Position numbers and translations under genes: made by a program
Assembly (NCBI GenBank): GCA_963696525.1
Contig: CAVOKO010000010.1
Location: 62,001-126,000, forward strand
Length of the DNA: 64,000 nt
DNA from: CAWBRT01 sp963696525
GTDB taxonomy: Bacteria; Acidobacteriota; Terriglobia; Terriglobales; Acidobacteriaceae
Direction of reading: 5' to 3'
Part shown: piece after piece, positions 45,792 to 54,795 of the stretch
Layout of the letters: each line of letters begins with the position of its first letter
Position numbering within the stretch: the first letter of the stretch is position 1
The notes under the pieces: model-generated
What the model was told of the DNA's origin: nothing
The model's input: only the letters and a program-made list of their open reading frames with translations
Database searches by the model: none

Positions 45792-47822
45792 TTAGTTGGC
45801 CTTGGGTTCGGGGGCGTCGGGCGGCGCGGCATCCGACAGTTCGTTGCGGATGGCGTCGTCAAGCTTTATGTTGTGCGACTCCAGCAGCGTACCGATGGCG
45901 CGTTCAAGCGAAATGCGGGACTTGATGTAGGTGCTGCGGGCCACCACTTCGGTGGAGCGCGCCTGCGCCAAGTATCCCTCATCCTGCACGATCATGAAAT
46001 TAGTCGAGGCTCCCACCGACAGCTTTTGCATTTCGGCATCGAGCAGTTGTTCCTGGAATTGCCGGGTGCGGACGGCGGCGACATAGGCCGAGCGCGAGAC
46101 TTGGAGCGCGGTGTAGGTGTTATTGATTTCGTCGCGGATCTGGTTTTCCAGTTGTTGCAGGCGGCCCTGCATCTGCCGGAGCTGAATCTCGTCGCGTGCG
46201 GCGTCGGCCTGGGTGACGCGGTTGCGGAACGGAACGTTGAGCTGGTAGCCGCCTTCGTAGAGGTGGCTTTCTTTGCCGGCGGCTATCGAGGTCGGCGGCG
46301 CGGACGGGGCGACCTTGATTGTGGAGCTGCTGCCGATGTTGGCGAGAGTCATGGCCGCGCCGATCAAATCGATTTCCGGACTGACCGCATTGCGCGAGGC
46401 ATTGACGGTAATCTCGGCGTTTTTGACCTGGATGGCGGCCTGGGCCTGATCGGCGCGATTGGCCAAGCCCTGCTGCGTCAGCTCAGCCAGTGCGGGAGCG
46501 TCGTCGGTTTCCGGAACGATGATGGTATCGCTGGGGACGATGCGCACGGCGGCGAGCGCGGCGTTGCCGGTCCCGTTGCGCGAAATGACGCTCTTAAGGA
46601 CGGCCTCCTGCTGCACGACGAGTCCTTGCGCGCGCGTCAGATCGAGTTCGATGGAGGAGACCAGCGCTTGCACGCGCGTCAGCTCAAGCGGGGCGAGCGT
46701 GCCGACCTCCACCTGGATTTCGTCGTCCTGGTAGAGTTGGCGGGCCGCGGCCAGCGTCTCCTGCTTTACCTTGACGTCTTCATTCAACCCCACCAGATCG
46801 TAATAGAGGCGGCTGACGCCGAAGATGAGATCGTTGAGCTGCTGGCGAAAAACCAGGCGCGAAACCCTGAGGTTGTTTTGCGCGATGAGGATGTAGCGGC
46901 GATTGAGGTCGACTCCCCAGCCGCGCAACAACGGCTGCATCACGGTGCCGACGACGTTGGGGTGGCGAAAGGGATCGGGACTGGAGGCTAAATAGTTGAG
47001 AAGATCGATGGCGTCGTTGGAACCGACGAGGAACTGCGCGCCGGTGCTGACGCCCTGCTGCAAGGTGAGATTGCCGAAGGTGTTATTGGTGCTGACGGAC
47101 CTGACCGGCGGAGTGGAGATGGATTGCAGATGCATCGAGGCCAACTGCCCCACGAGTAACGGATCATAGAAAGGGACGGGCGGACCTGGCGAGAACGTGC
47201 TGGTGCCCTGGAGCGAAAGATTAGTGGTGGCTTCGGTGAGCTGATTGACGTCGAAGACATTGGCGACGGTGGTGGCAGTGGGGCTGACCGAACTGGTGCT
47301 GGCCGCACTGTTGAGCAGAGGGCTGCCCGGCCCGCCGACTCCGACCGGCGACTGCGCGACGGTGAGCGGCAGGCCGCGCGTTACCCCGCCTCCCCGGACG
47401 CGTATCACATCGGTGTCCGCCATGGCGACCTGGTAGCGCTGCTGCTCAACGTCGAGATTGTTCTCCATCGCCAGCAGGATGGCGTCGTGCAGCGAAAGAT
47501 AAAGTTTTCCCTGGCGGATCAGGTTGGACAGGCGATCGGTGTTGCGCAGGCTCAGCGGGGGAACGAAGTGAGCGGAATAGGTGCCGAAAAAGGCAGGCTG
47601 GCCCAATCCTTTGGCCGATTCGGCGGTCGGACGCGTCTGGTTTTCTTCCGCAGTCTGCAACGCCGTGGACAGCTTGGTTTCGCTGTACCGCCGCTCGAGC
47701 TTGTTTTCCGTAATCGGCTGCGCTGCCGTGGGAGCGGCCTGGTCCTGCGCGGCTGCGAGGGACGGTAGGGTCGCGCAGAGCAGCAAAAACGCCGGCGGCA
47801 ACACATAGGAAATTGTTCTCAT
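45792..47822 (-). CDS. TolC family outer-membrane efflux protein
   Basis: 676 residues, longer than usual TolC (about 430-490), owing to a long low-complexity N-terminal part after the signal peptide (residues 1-25). Two TolC repeats are visible, each beginning with a long helix: the N-terminal LSLHDAILLAMENNLDVEQQ and the second TQQGLANRADQAQAAIQ. ARQLYQDDEIQVEVGTL and RTRQFQEQLLDAEMQKLSVG are typical TolC helix segments. It forms an outer-membrane channel, but no RND or MFP partner genes adjoin. AAGGACAG precedes the ATG. Confidence 0.92.
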   Translation of the reverse strand: MRTISYVLPPAFLLLCATLPSLAAAQDQAAPTAAQPITENKLERRYSETKLSTALQTAEENQTRPTAESAKGLGQPAFFGTYSAHFVPPLSLRNTDRLSNLIRQGKLYLSLHDAILLAMENNLDVEQQRYQVAMADTDVIRVRGGGVTRGLPLTVAQSPVGVGGPGSPLLNSAASTSSVSPTATTVANVFDVNQLTEATTNLSLQGTSTFSPGPPVPFYDPLLVGQLASMHLQSISTPPVRSVSTNNTFGNLTLQQGVSTGAQFLVGSNDAIDLLNYLASSPDPFRHPNVVGTVMQPLLRGWGVDLNRRYILIAQNNLRVSRLVFRQQLNDLIFGVSRLYYDLVGLNEDVKVKQETLAAARQLYQDDEIQVEVGTLAPLELTRVQALVSSIELDLTRAQGLVVQQEAVLKSVISRNGTGNAALAAVRIVPSDTIIVPETDDAPALAELTQQGLANRADQAQAAIQVKNAEITVNASRNAVSPEIDLIGAAMTLANIGSSSTIKVAPSAPPTSIAAGKESHLYEGGYQLNVPFRNRVTQADAARDEIQLRQMQGRLQQLENQIRDEINNTYTALQVSRSAYVAAVRTRQFQEQLLDAEMQKLSVGASTNFMIVQDEGYLAQARSTEVVARSTYIKSRISLERAIGTLLESHNIKLDDAIRNELSDAAPPDAPEPKAN

Positions 47823-48071
47823 CTGTCCTTCCCTGAATCCTTGCTCTGGATCGCCTCTTCAAGGCAGATCCTTCGCTTCACCACCCCAGCTTCCATTACC
47901 CTGGGAATTCTATTTTGCGTCCCTGTTCTCCTGGCAAAGATGTTGAAATCAAGAACGTTCACAACGGCAATCCCTGCCCCAGCATCCGAAATTCTCGAAA
48001 AACTGGCGATCTGCACGAGGGCGATGGCGTATCAGCCGCCGCCCTTTGCAGTCACTGCGGCTGTTCCGGCT

Positions 48072-49166
48072 TTACCTAGCCGGTGGCTTCCAGCCTTCGG
48101 GAGCACGCACGCCACGGAAATCAACCTGGCTCAGGTTTTCTTTGGAAACCAGAACAATCGGAGTCCAAAGCTGCTTGGGAACAGCGCGCTTTTCCAGCTG
48201 ATTGATACTCGCACGGATGCACCACCGTCCAATAATTACGGACTCCTGTAGTACCGAGGCGGTGAGAACACCTTCCCGCATTAGTTTCTCGGCATCCACC
48301 TGAAGGTCTGTTGCCGTGACAACGATCTGGCCAGCTTTGCCTGCCGCGCGGATGGCCTGGGCCGAACCAATGCCGAGCATGTCTGAGCCGTTGTACACGC
48401 CGTCAATCTGTGGAAAGGTCTGCATGAAATCTTCCATCAAGCGCAAACCATCCGCCGGAGTGTTTTGAGAATACTGCTCGCCGAGAATCTTGATACCCGG
48501 GGCGAGCTCGGCTATGCGCTTTTTGAAGCCCTCACCACGAAAGTTCGCCCATGAAGTCCCTGCTGGGCCACGCAACATGACGACACTGCCCTTGCCGTTG
48601 AGAGCCTTTGCCATAAACTCCGCCTGCATCCGGCCGACCATAGCATCGTCGGAGCGAATCCGCGCGACCACCTTATCACTGTCGGTCATCACATTGCAGT
48701 TGATGACCGGGATGCCAGCGGCAACAGCGCGTTCCACCAATGGCACCGTCCCGGGACCATTGATGGCAACGAGATCAATCGCGTCGACCTTGCTGGCAAT
48801 CAGGTCTTCGAGTTGAGTGATCTGTTTCTCGAGATACTGGTAACCGCCTGCCTCATGCAAGATGACTCTGGCGCCGAGCTTCTCGCCTTCGTCAAAATAC
48901 CCATACGCCTGTCCGATGAAAAACGGGTTCGACAACATTGGGACCACAACCCCGATGGTGTAGTGCTTAGTAGGCTTTGGGGGCCGAGGGTATTCGTCGC
49001 CCGGCTCAGGAGCTTTGGCGCTTGGTTTGGCTGTCGGCTGAGCCGTGTTGTTCTTCGTGGAAATTGTCTGTGCTCGGGCCGGTTCAGCCACCGCTTGTGC
49101 AAAGGCAACACACAAAACCAGCAGCAGGACAGGCGATAGCATCGCCGACAGGGAACGATTGCTCAT
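48072..49166 (-). CDS. Periplasmic sugar-binding-type substrate-binding protein (Peripla_BP_4)
   Basis: 364 residues from the ATG at 49166, after ATAAGGAGAGAAGTG. A signal peptide (residues 1-33) is followed by a Pro/Lys-rich linker, then IGVVVPMLSNPFFIGQAYGY and IDLVAINGPGTVPLVERAV, the type I binding-protein fold of RbsB and TorT-like proteins. The hinge and ligand residues NPFF, NVMTDSD and NGSDMLG are kept. No ABC ATPase or permease genes are adjacent, so it may serve a transporter coded elsewhere, or a sensor. Confidence 0.9.
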   Translation of the reverse strand: MSNRSLSAMLSPVLLLVLCVAFAQAVAEPARAQTISTKNNTAQPTAKPSAKAPEPGDEYPRPPKPTKHYTIGVVVPMLSNPFFIGQAYGYFDEGEKLGARVILHEAGGYQYLEKQITQLEDLIASKVDAIDLVAINGPGTVPLVERAVAAGIPVINCNVMTDSDKVVARIRSDDAMVGRMQAEFMAKALNGKGSVVMLRGPAGTSWANFRGEGFKKRIAELAPGIKILGEQYSQNTPADGLRLMEDFMQTFPQIDGVYNGSDMLGIGSAQAIRAAGKAGQIVVTATDLQVDAEKLMREGVLTASVLQESVIIGRWCIRASINQLEKRAVPKQLWTPIVLVSKENLSQVDFRGVRAPEGWKPPAR

Positions 49167-49425
49167 CACTTCTCTCCTTATATACACAATTGCTGATACG
49201 AACCGGCGCCAAGGCCTGGGTTAAGGCCTGTAAGTATAGACCGCTTGGGTTCTCACATTGAAAGGTTATTTTGTGTCATAAATTCGGTGCGTGGAGCAAT
49301 CCTCCGTTACGTGGCGTTCCGGTTTAAGCATGCGCCGCTTGATTTGCATTGTGAGCGGCATCGGTTTCACTACGCGCCGATGGCGGTAAAGGGCATCCTA
49401 GTAAGCCCCGGCAAGGGGGCGCCGG

Positions 49426-50362
49426 AAGAAGCCGCTCACCGAGATTGACGCGTTGGAATTGGAAGACTGGCTTATCGCTTTGCATGATGAAGAGAAATTG
49501 GCTTGGGGAACTGTGACCAAGATTCGTCAGGCCATGAACGCGGTTTGCAAGAAATGCGCGTAGGCACAAGCTCATTCCTCAAGACCTCGACCTCTTCAAA
49601 GACATCGAATGCGAGGCCGAGTCGGATTATGAAGCGGTCATCTGTGAACCGGAGGAGACGCTGGCCATCCTGTCGCATTTGGACAGAATGGTCAAGCTCC
49701 TGACTCTCCTAATCGCTGCGACTGCGATGAGAATCTCGGAAGCCCACGCCTTGCGTTGGGCGGATGTCGAGTATCAGAAGCACCAGATTCGTATTCGTTG
49801 TCGCTTTAGATTGGGGAGATTGGTGACCCGAAAGCAGGGCAAGTAAAGCCCCTGTGCCGATGTGCACGGTGTTAGCGGAAATTCTGAAAGCATGGCCCGG
49901 GGAGACTCCCTACGCACAGCCTCAAGATTTCGTGTTTTTAGCGCGAAGCTGAGAGGGAAGAAGCCTCGCACCGGGAACATGGCCTCTCAGGACTATTTGC
50001 GCCCCGCAGCCGTGAAAACTGGGGTGTCGAGAGTCGATGAAAACGGCACGTACTTCGACCGTAAGGGCAGGGAGGTCAGGCGGTTCGGCTTTCACAATCT
50101 TCGTCACTCGCTCAGCACGTGGCTGATTGAACAAGGCGAAGACCCGAAGGTCGTGCAAGGCATCCTGCGTCACGCTGCCATCGGCCTCACGCTTGACCGT
50201 TATACTCAGGTGGTTCCGAGAAAGACGGTAGCGGCTCAGGCGAAGTACATGGAGGCGCTGCTCGCGGACGAGAAACAGGAGCCGGATTTGAAATCGCTGA
50301 AACCCGTGTCAGATGCAGTGAAATTAGAGGCTGACCGGGTTGAATGTCGGGTTAGAGATTGA
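49426..50362 (+). pseudogene. Tyrosine-type integrase gene with at least three frameshifts
   Basis: Successive frames spell one integrase: the SAM-like arm domain (PLTEIDALELEDWLIALHDE), HKLIPQDLDLFKDIEC, the catalytic start (ATAMRISEAHALRWADV, with the first Arg), TVLAEILKAWPGETP, and the C-terminal FHNLRHSLSTWLIEQG plus ILRHAAIGLTLDRYTQ (HxxR, His and Tyr). The frame changes near 49558, 49846 and 49940. The gene lies just before tRNA-Val on the opposite strand, so the tRNA was probably its attachment site. It is beyond function as it stands. Confidence 0.85.
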
Positions 50363-50401
50363 ATTTCGGAAGGGGGCTACGTGCTAACTTATTGAGAAAA
50401 A

Positions 50402-50478
50402 TGGTAGGCACGAGGAGACTCGAACTCCTGACCTCTACCGTGTCAAGGTAGCGCTCTAACCAACTGAGCTACGCGCCT
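50402..50478 (-). tRNA. tRNA-Val (anticodon GAC)
   Basis: On the minus strand the acceptor AGGCGCG pairs with CGTGCCT (one G-U), the CCA end is encoded, and the anticodon loop TTGACAC carries GAC. D-arm GCTCAGTTGGTTAGAGC and T-arm AGGAGTTCGAGTCTCCT are normal. Integrase relics lie on both sides, within 40 bp and 80 bp. Confidence 0.95.
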
Positions 50479-50488
50479 ATCTTCATTA

Positions 50489-50515
50489 ATTCTACCACTT
50501 GCGGGCTATCCCCAA
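50489..50515 (-). promoter_or_regulatory. Possible promoter of tRNA-Val
   Basis: On the minus strand TAGAAT (50494-50489) lies 10 bp before the mature 5' end, with TTGGGG 15 bp further upstream. Spacing is short, and the position would leave almost no 5' leader, so this is tentative. Confidence 0.25.
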
Positions 50516-50556
50516 AACACCCACCGTATTAAAACGTACCAGATTTTCTCGAAACC

Positions 50557-50690
50557 TCACGCGCCGGCCGCCAGCTCCGGCTTCACCGTCAGCTCCGAGT
50601 ATATCGCCTCGAGCGTCTGCTTGACACCCGCCTCGATTGGTTGCATGTACGTTGGCCGTAGTGTCGGCCTTGCTGTGTCCCTAAACCCCT
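50557..50690 (-). pseudogene. C-terminal fragment of a second integrase
   Basis: On the minus strand one frame reads GHSKADTTANV, and a shifted frame continues MQPIEAGVKQTLEAIYSELT and ends at TGA 50559-50557. Joined, they match the LGHSKADTT...YMQ end of a different tyrosine recombinase, with its catalytic His and Tyr region. The frameshift and missing 5' part show decay. It lies on the 5' side of tRNA-Val. Confidence 0.65.
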
Positions 50691-51256
50691 TGCACGCCTT
50701 TGACGCCGTCCTAGGTCAGCCTTCGCGAGTCAGTCCGGAATTCATGCCAGAAGGCTGGGCGCAGGAGAGCTGGAATCGGGCCGACAACTTCCGCGACACC
50801 CATCACCCGATTACGATCCCGATTCGGCCCAGCCTCGCGAAACTTCCTTCGTAAAGGAGACATCGGAAAAGACGCAGGGGCCCGAGCCTCTTTGATAACG
50901 CAGATCGGCGGGCGTTATGATCATCTCTAATGAAGAGGGAAATCTTTCTCCGCCCTACAGTAATTGTTGATGGCGGAAACGTCTCACTGATGTTGGCACA
51001 GAGGCGGCCGTTGTGCCTGATCAGCGTAAGTTCTATGATTGTGGCACATAACATAAAATGTGGAAGCAATCGAGACATTCAAGACACGTCACTGCGTTCG
51101 CATGTAGACGGGATGAAGTGTGCCGCGGGAAGTGATTCAGGACATCATCAACTGCACTCGGTTATCCGCGACTTGCCGGCCGCACCGGAAAAAATACTGA
51201 AGGCGCTGGAGGACACAATACGTGCGGTTCAAAGCGAATAAGAAGGAGATTCTTGC
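50691..51256. other. Stretch between integrase relics and the HAD phosphatase gene
   Basis: A plus-strand frame 50930-51241 ends with a helical sequence (APEKILKALEDTIRAVQSE) that could be the tail of a lost gene, but its front half looks random and no family is recognised. Otherwise nothing is seen. The promoter of the HAD phosphatase gene should be here. Confidence 0.3.
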
Positions 51257-51934
51257 TTGATACTGCGCGCTCTTCTTTTTGATCTCGATGGTACGCTGTC
51301 CAACACCGATCCTGTGCACGTGAAGGCTTGGGTCGAGTGTCTCCGCCCCTATGGCTTGAGCATCGATGCCCGGGGTTATCGTTCGCGCATATCTGGCCTG
51401 TTGACTTCCGTAGCCGTGCGCAACCTGGTTCCCGGTTTGAGTGCCGAAGAGGTCCATGAGTTCGTAAAGGCAAAACAGCGGTATTTCCGTGAATTCGCCG
51501 TCGGCCTGACCATGCTCGATGGGTTGGAGAAACTGCTCGCATGGTCGAAGCGAAACGCTCTCGGCCTTGGCCTGGTCACGAATGCCACTCGTCCGCATGC
51601 CCACTTCATGTTAAGCAAACTCGGATTGCAAGGCTTTTTCGAAACTGAAGTGATGGGCGAAGAGGTTCCGGCAGGTAAACCCGATCCGGCGGCATACCGC
51701 ATTGCTTTGGCCAATTTGCACGTCGGAGCCCAAGAGGCGATGGCTTTCGAAGACTCTCCCTCCGGCATACGCTCGGCGGTAGGCGCCGGCGTGATGACAG
51801 TGGGAATAGCAACCACTCAGACTTCAGAGGAACTCCGGAACGCGGGGGCATCCTTAGTGATCGAAGATTTCCGCGACCAGAAACTATGGGAGTTCCTCGA
51901 TCATGCCGCGGCAAGTCCTCGTCTCCGGATCTGA
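51257..51934 (+). CDS. HAD family phosphatase, beta-phosphoglucomutase-like
   Basis: 225 residues from a TTG at 51257, after AGAAGGAGATTCTTGC. HAD motifs are clear: LLFDLDGTLSNTDP (motif I, nucleophilic Asp), LGLVTNATRPHAHF (motif II, Thr), GKPDPAAYRIAL (motif III, Lys) and AMAFEDSPSGIRSA (motif IV, Asp). The cap domain fits subfamily IA. It probably dephosphorylates a sugar phosphate. It lies upstream of a TIM-barrel isomerase gene. Confidence 0.9.
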   Translation: MILRALLFDLDGTLSNTDPVHVKAWVECLRPYGLSIDARGYRSRISGLLTSVAVRNLVPGLSAEEVHEFVKAKQRYFREFAVGLTMLDGLEKLLAWSKRNALGLGLVTNATRPHAHFMLSKLGLQGFFETEVMGEEVPAGKPDPAAYRIALANLHVGAQEAMAFEDSPSGIRSAVGAGVMTVGIATTQTSEELRNAGASLVIEDFRDQKLWEFLDHAAASPRLRI

Positions 51935-52104
51935 TCTTAGCGCTGTAAACCAGAGCGCAATCCTCACGCAGTATCAAAGACTGGATAATCCCGGCATCAG
52001 TGCGGAGTTGGCGACGCAATTCGCGACGACAGGGTACCACCGCAGGCATAATAGACTTAGGGGCCTAAGCACAACCGGTATGAACCACAAAGGATGGATT
52101 TGAG

Positions 52105-52926
52105 ATGAATTTGCGCGACAGAATCGGCATCGACCTTGGACAGAATAACAGCATCGAGGATGGCATCAATGCCGCGATCAATCATCAGGTGCGGTATCTC
52201 GATCTGAAGATCGACGTCGCTCCGAATGCGATCGAGACCCTAACTGAAGATCGTGTGTCGGCAATTCGCGAATCGTGCGAGCGCCACGGAATTCGCGTCG
52301 GCGTTCATACCCTGTCCGCGGTGAATACAGCGGAGGTTGCGCCCCACGTTCGCGATGGCGTCGATCGCTATCTCTTCGGACACATGGACGCATGCAAACG
52401 TCTCGGCGGTGAATGGATTGTCGTTCATGCGGGCTATCACTTTACGTCGGATCGCCAAATGCGCATGGAGGCGGGGCTGGAGCGCTTGAAGCGCATCTGC
52501 GACTACGCCGAAAAGATAGGACTTACCGTGCTCCTGGAGAACCTGAACCACGAGCCGGACGATGCCGAGGTTCACTACCTGGCCTGCGATCTGGAGGAAA
52601 CGCTGTTCTACTTCGACAGGCTGAAGTCGCCGCGGCTGAGATGGGCGTTCACGGCTAATCATGCCCATCTTGTCGTGGAAGGGATCGAAGGATTCCTGCG
52701 AGGCATGGATATTACCCGTTGCGATGAGGTGCGGCTGGCCGATTGTTTCCGCCTGGGCAAAGAGCTTCACCTTAAACCCGGCGAAGGAGACCTCGATTTC
52801 GCAAGCCTGTTTCGCCGGCTCGACGAGTTGAAGTTTCAGGGCCACTATATGAACGCGTTCGGCACGCTGGAAGATATGCTGGAAGGCCGGGAGCGCATGG
52901 AGAAACTTGCCCGAGGCGTGAGCTGA
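52105..52926 (+). CDS. Sugar phosphate isomerase/epimerase (AP-endonuclease-2-type TIM barrel)
   Basis: 273 residues, with AAAGGATGGATTTGAG before the ATG. The barrel has LGGEWIVVHAGYH, LTVLLENLNHEPD (metal-ligand Glu), LRWAFTANHAHLV (catalytic His) and VRLADCFRLGKELHLKPGEGD with the last metal residues. The family isomerises or epimerises ketoses and inositol derivatives with a divalent metal. It lies 170 bp after the HAD phosphatase. Confidence 0.88.
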   Translation: MNLRDRIGIDLGQNNSIEDGINAAINHQVRYLDLKIDVAPNAIETLTEDRVSAIRESCERHGIRVGVHTLSAVNTAEVAPHVRDGVDRYLFGHMDACKRLGGEWIVVHAGYHFTSDRQMRMEAGLERLKRICDYAEKIGLTVLLENLNHEPDDAEVHYLACDLEETLFYFDRLKSPRLRWAFTANHAHLVVEGIEGFLRGMDITRCDEVRLADCFRLGKELHLKPGEGDLDFASLFRRLDELKFQGHYMNAFGTLEDMLEGRERMEKLARGVS

Positions 52927-53096
52927 GTCGGGTCCCGGCAAGGATTCGTCACACGAACTGCAATCAACTATCACAGACATTGAAACCAAACAGAGATACC
53001 GTCCTTCACGTCCTCGGCCTCCGGTCAAGTACGACCCTGGAATCGTTCGTTCTTATCAACAAGGTTTTATCTTTCAGGCGAAGAATGGAGGACCCC

Positions 53097-53366
53097 ATGT
53101 CGAACACAGTATTGGAGAGGACAGGTGAGCACATCACGGATGCAGCTCACAAGGCTTCTCGCGCGGCGGATGCCATTGCTGAAGCGGCAGAAGATGCTAT
53201 TGGCGTGGTGAGACGCACCGGAAAACAATTTAACGATGCCGCTGAAGAACTTCTCGATGACACAACTCAGCGGATTAAGCGGCATCCCGCAGAAGCAGTT
53301 GTAACAACATTCGCCGTGGGCCTCATCGCGGGCGTCCTGATCGGCTGGCTCATCGGCCGGAGATAA
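53097..53366 (+). CDS. DUF883/ElaB/YqjD-like membrane-anchored small protein
   Basis: 89 residues from the ATG at 53097, after GAATGGAGGACCCC. The N-terminal two thirds is an amphipathic helix rich in Ala, Glu and Asp (ASRAADAIAEAAEDAIGVV), and the C-terminus is a Gly-zipper membrane helix (FAVGLIAGVLIGWLIGRR). This matches the tail-anchored DUF883 proteins such as ElaB and YqjD, which bind ribosomes in stationary phase or respond to stress. Confidence 0.85.
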   Translation: MSNTVLERTGEHITDAAHKASRAADAIAEAAEDAIGVVRRTGKQFNDAAEELLDDTTQRIKRHPAEAVVTTFAVGLIAGVLIGWLIGRR

Positions 53367-53541
53367 TCGGTTCGAGGGCCAGCACCAATCCACCTCAAGT
53401 CCATCGCAAACGGAGCAAACCGAGCGACCATGCGAAATGGGGTGAGGGGTGTCGTCGAAAAACGCCCGCGGCGAATTCTCTTCATCGATGGAAGAAGATT
53501 TGATCCTAGCGGCGGATTCGTCAGCGCTGGATTGTGAGCTG

Positions 53542-54504
53542 TTATCGCGGTTTCCTTGAGATATCCTGGACGAGTCCTGAGGCGTTCGCGATTCGCCAGA
53601 GGCCGAGCGCCGAGGCATTCGCGATGATACTGGCATCGCCGAACCCGAACAGCGCAAGCCCGCGCCGATAGCGCTCGCAAAGACTGTCCTCTCCGACGAT
53701 CGCTAGAGGAACGCGTTTGTTGCAACCATGTGTCGCGCAGCGCAGCTCCTCGCCGATCAGCAATCCCGAAAGGTAATCTAGACTTTCTTCCGGGCGAAGG
53801 CGGTCTCTCAGAACCAAGGTTCGGGTCGAGAACAAACGTGAAAAACCTCCGTTCGTGCCGCTCTCAAGCACTACCGTAAGACCTCGCTCGAAAGCGGCCC
53901 AACTGGCAACTGGCATGGCACTGGCGGCTACTGCCCGGCCCAGGATGGAATGATCCCGCAACACGGCGTAGAGTTCACCCGTCATGTATGTGGAGAACGA
54001 CTGGATTCGCTCTTTACGTAACTCCACCCATTTGGAATGCGTCCCGGGCAACACCAGGCGCGCCAGACGGCGCAGGCGGGAGTCGAGTTCCATCGCACCG
54101 ATGATCTGCGTTTCTTCGCCTCTCATCACGTCGGGGATGGCGTCCTCTTCGACGACTCCAGGCACAATATGCAACTGTATCCGCCCGCCCTCTGTCACGG
54201 CTACGAGACCCGCAGCCAATGATTGCAAGCTGGCCGGACAGGGCACATAAGGCGCTTCACGCCAACCCTGGGCACTGCCGATCATTCCGGCCGCAAGCGC
54301 GGGTAGGTTGGGCCAACGCCTCCGCCATCCACCCACCATTGCGGTAAAGACCTTTGCGAACGAGCGTTTCGAAGTCCGCATGATGCCCCAAGGCTTCACG
54401 CTTTGTTCGAGGACTTCGCCGCCCTCGCCCAGAAGATAAGCGCGCAAGGACGAGGTCCCCCAGTCGAGCGCGATCAGGCGCGGGGCAGGCGTGGATGTGA
54501 GCAT
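53542..54504 (-). CDS. dgoK: 2-dehydro-3-deoxygalactonokinase
   Basis: 320 residues if started at the ATG 54504; a frame to 54552 is also open and neither site has a strong ribosome-binding site. The ASKHA kinase start LIALDWGTSSLRAYLL, the AAGMIGSAQGW motif, VLPGTHSKWVEL and TYMTGELYAVLRDHSILG are characteristic of DgoK, which phosphorylates 2-keto-3-deoxy-galactonate with ATP. With the KDPG aldolase and KdgK at 62-63 kb it fits a De Ley-Doudoroff-like route. The 3' end is at 53542. Confidence 0.92.
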   Translation of the reverse strand: MLTSTPAPRLIALDWGTSSLRAYLLGEGGEVLEQSVKPWGIMRTSKRSFAKVFTAMVGGWRRRWPNLPALAAGMIGSAQGWREAPYVPCPASLQSLAAGLVAVTEGGRIQLHIVPGVVEEDAIPDVMRGEETQIIGAMELDSRLRRLARLVLPGTHSKWVELRKERIQSFSTYMTGELYAVLRDHSILGRAVAASAMPVASWAAFERGLTVVLESGTNGGFSRLFSTRTLVLRDRLRPEESLDYLSGLLIGEELRCATHGCNKRVPLAIVGEDSLCERYRRGLALFGFGDASIIANASALGLWRIANASGLVQDISRKPR

Positions 54505-54571
54505 GGCTTTACCGTGACGGACATTTTGAACTTCCGCGAACCGAACTGACATATGTCTTTCGCAAAACTGT

Positions 54572-54699
54572 CTAGCAGGCTGCTGAAAAACAAGTTTTGG
54601 GAAGGACAGGCCCCCAACATCTTGTACGCTTCACTTCTGGATTGTACATTCGGTAGCGCCTCGCTCGTTGCTTCGGCGCGTTTTTCAGCAGCCTGCTAG
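54572..54699. repeat. MITE-like inverted-repeat element, copy 1 (128 bp)
   Basis: The two ends are perfect 20-bp inverted repeats: CTAGCAGGCTGCTGAAAAAC (54572-54591) and its complement at 54680-54699. The interior has no coding frame and includes ATTCGGTAGCGCCT and GCTTCGGCGCG. A second, diverged copy lies at 58202-58328. The layout fits a miniature transposable element mobilised by an IS in trans. It has landed at the end of a minus-strand gene fragment. Confidence 0.85.
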
Positions 54700-54795
54700 C
54701 CCTCGTTGGGCAGCCACTTCATGATATGCTGCGCCACCGCGACCTCTTTTCCATCCTGATTAATTACACCGATCGCTGATGCATTGGAGGTGCGG
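54697..54795 (-). pseudogene. Gene fragment cut by the MITE-like element
   Basis: After the GH88 stop, in another frame, the minus strand reads SDRTSNASAIGVINQDG and KEVAVAQHIMKWLPNEG, then meets a TAG formed by the CTAG at the edge of the MITE copy. It looks like a short C-terminal piece of a real protein, but no family is recognised. It may be the remnant of a gene interrupted by the element. Confidence 0.35.

Noticed and set aside
45732..46991. 419-codon plus-strand frame
   Set aside because: It is antisense to the TolC gene, low in recognisable motifs.
50930..51241. 103-codon plus-strand frame before the HAD phosphatase
   Set aside because: Only the last 35 residues look protein-like; there is no start signal or family match, so it was not listed as a gene.
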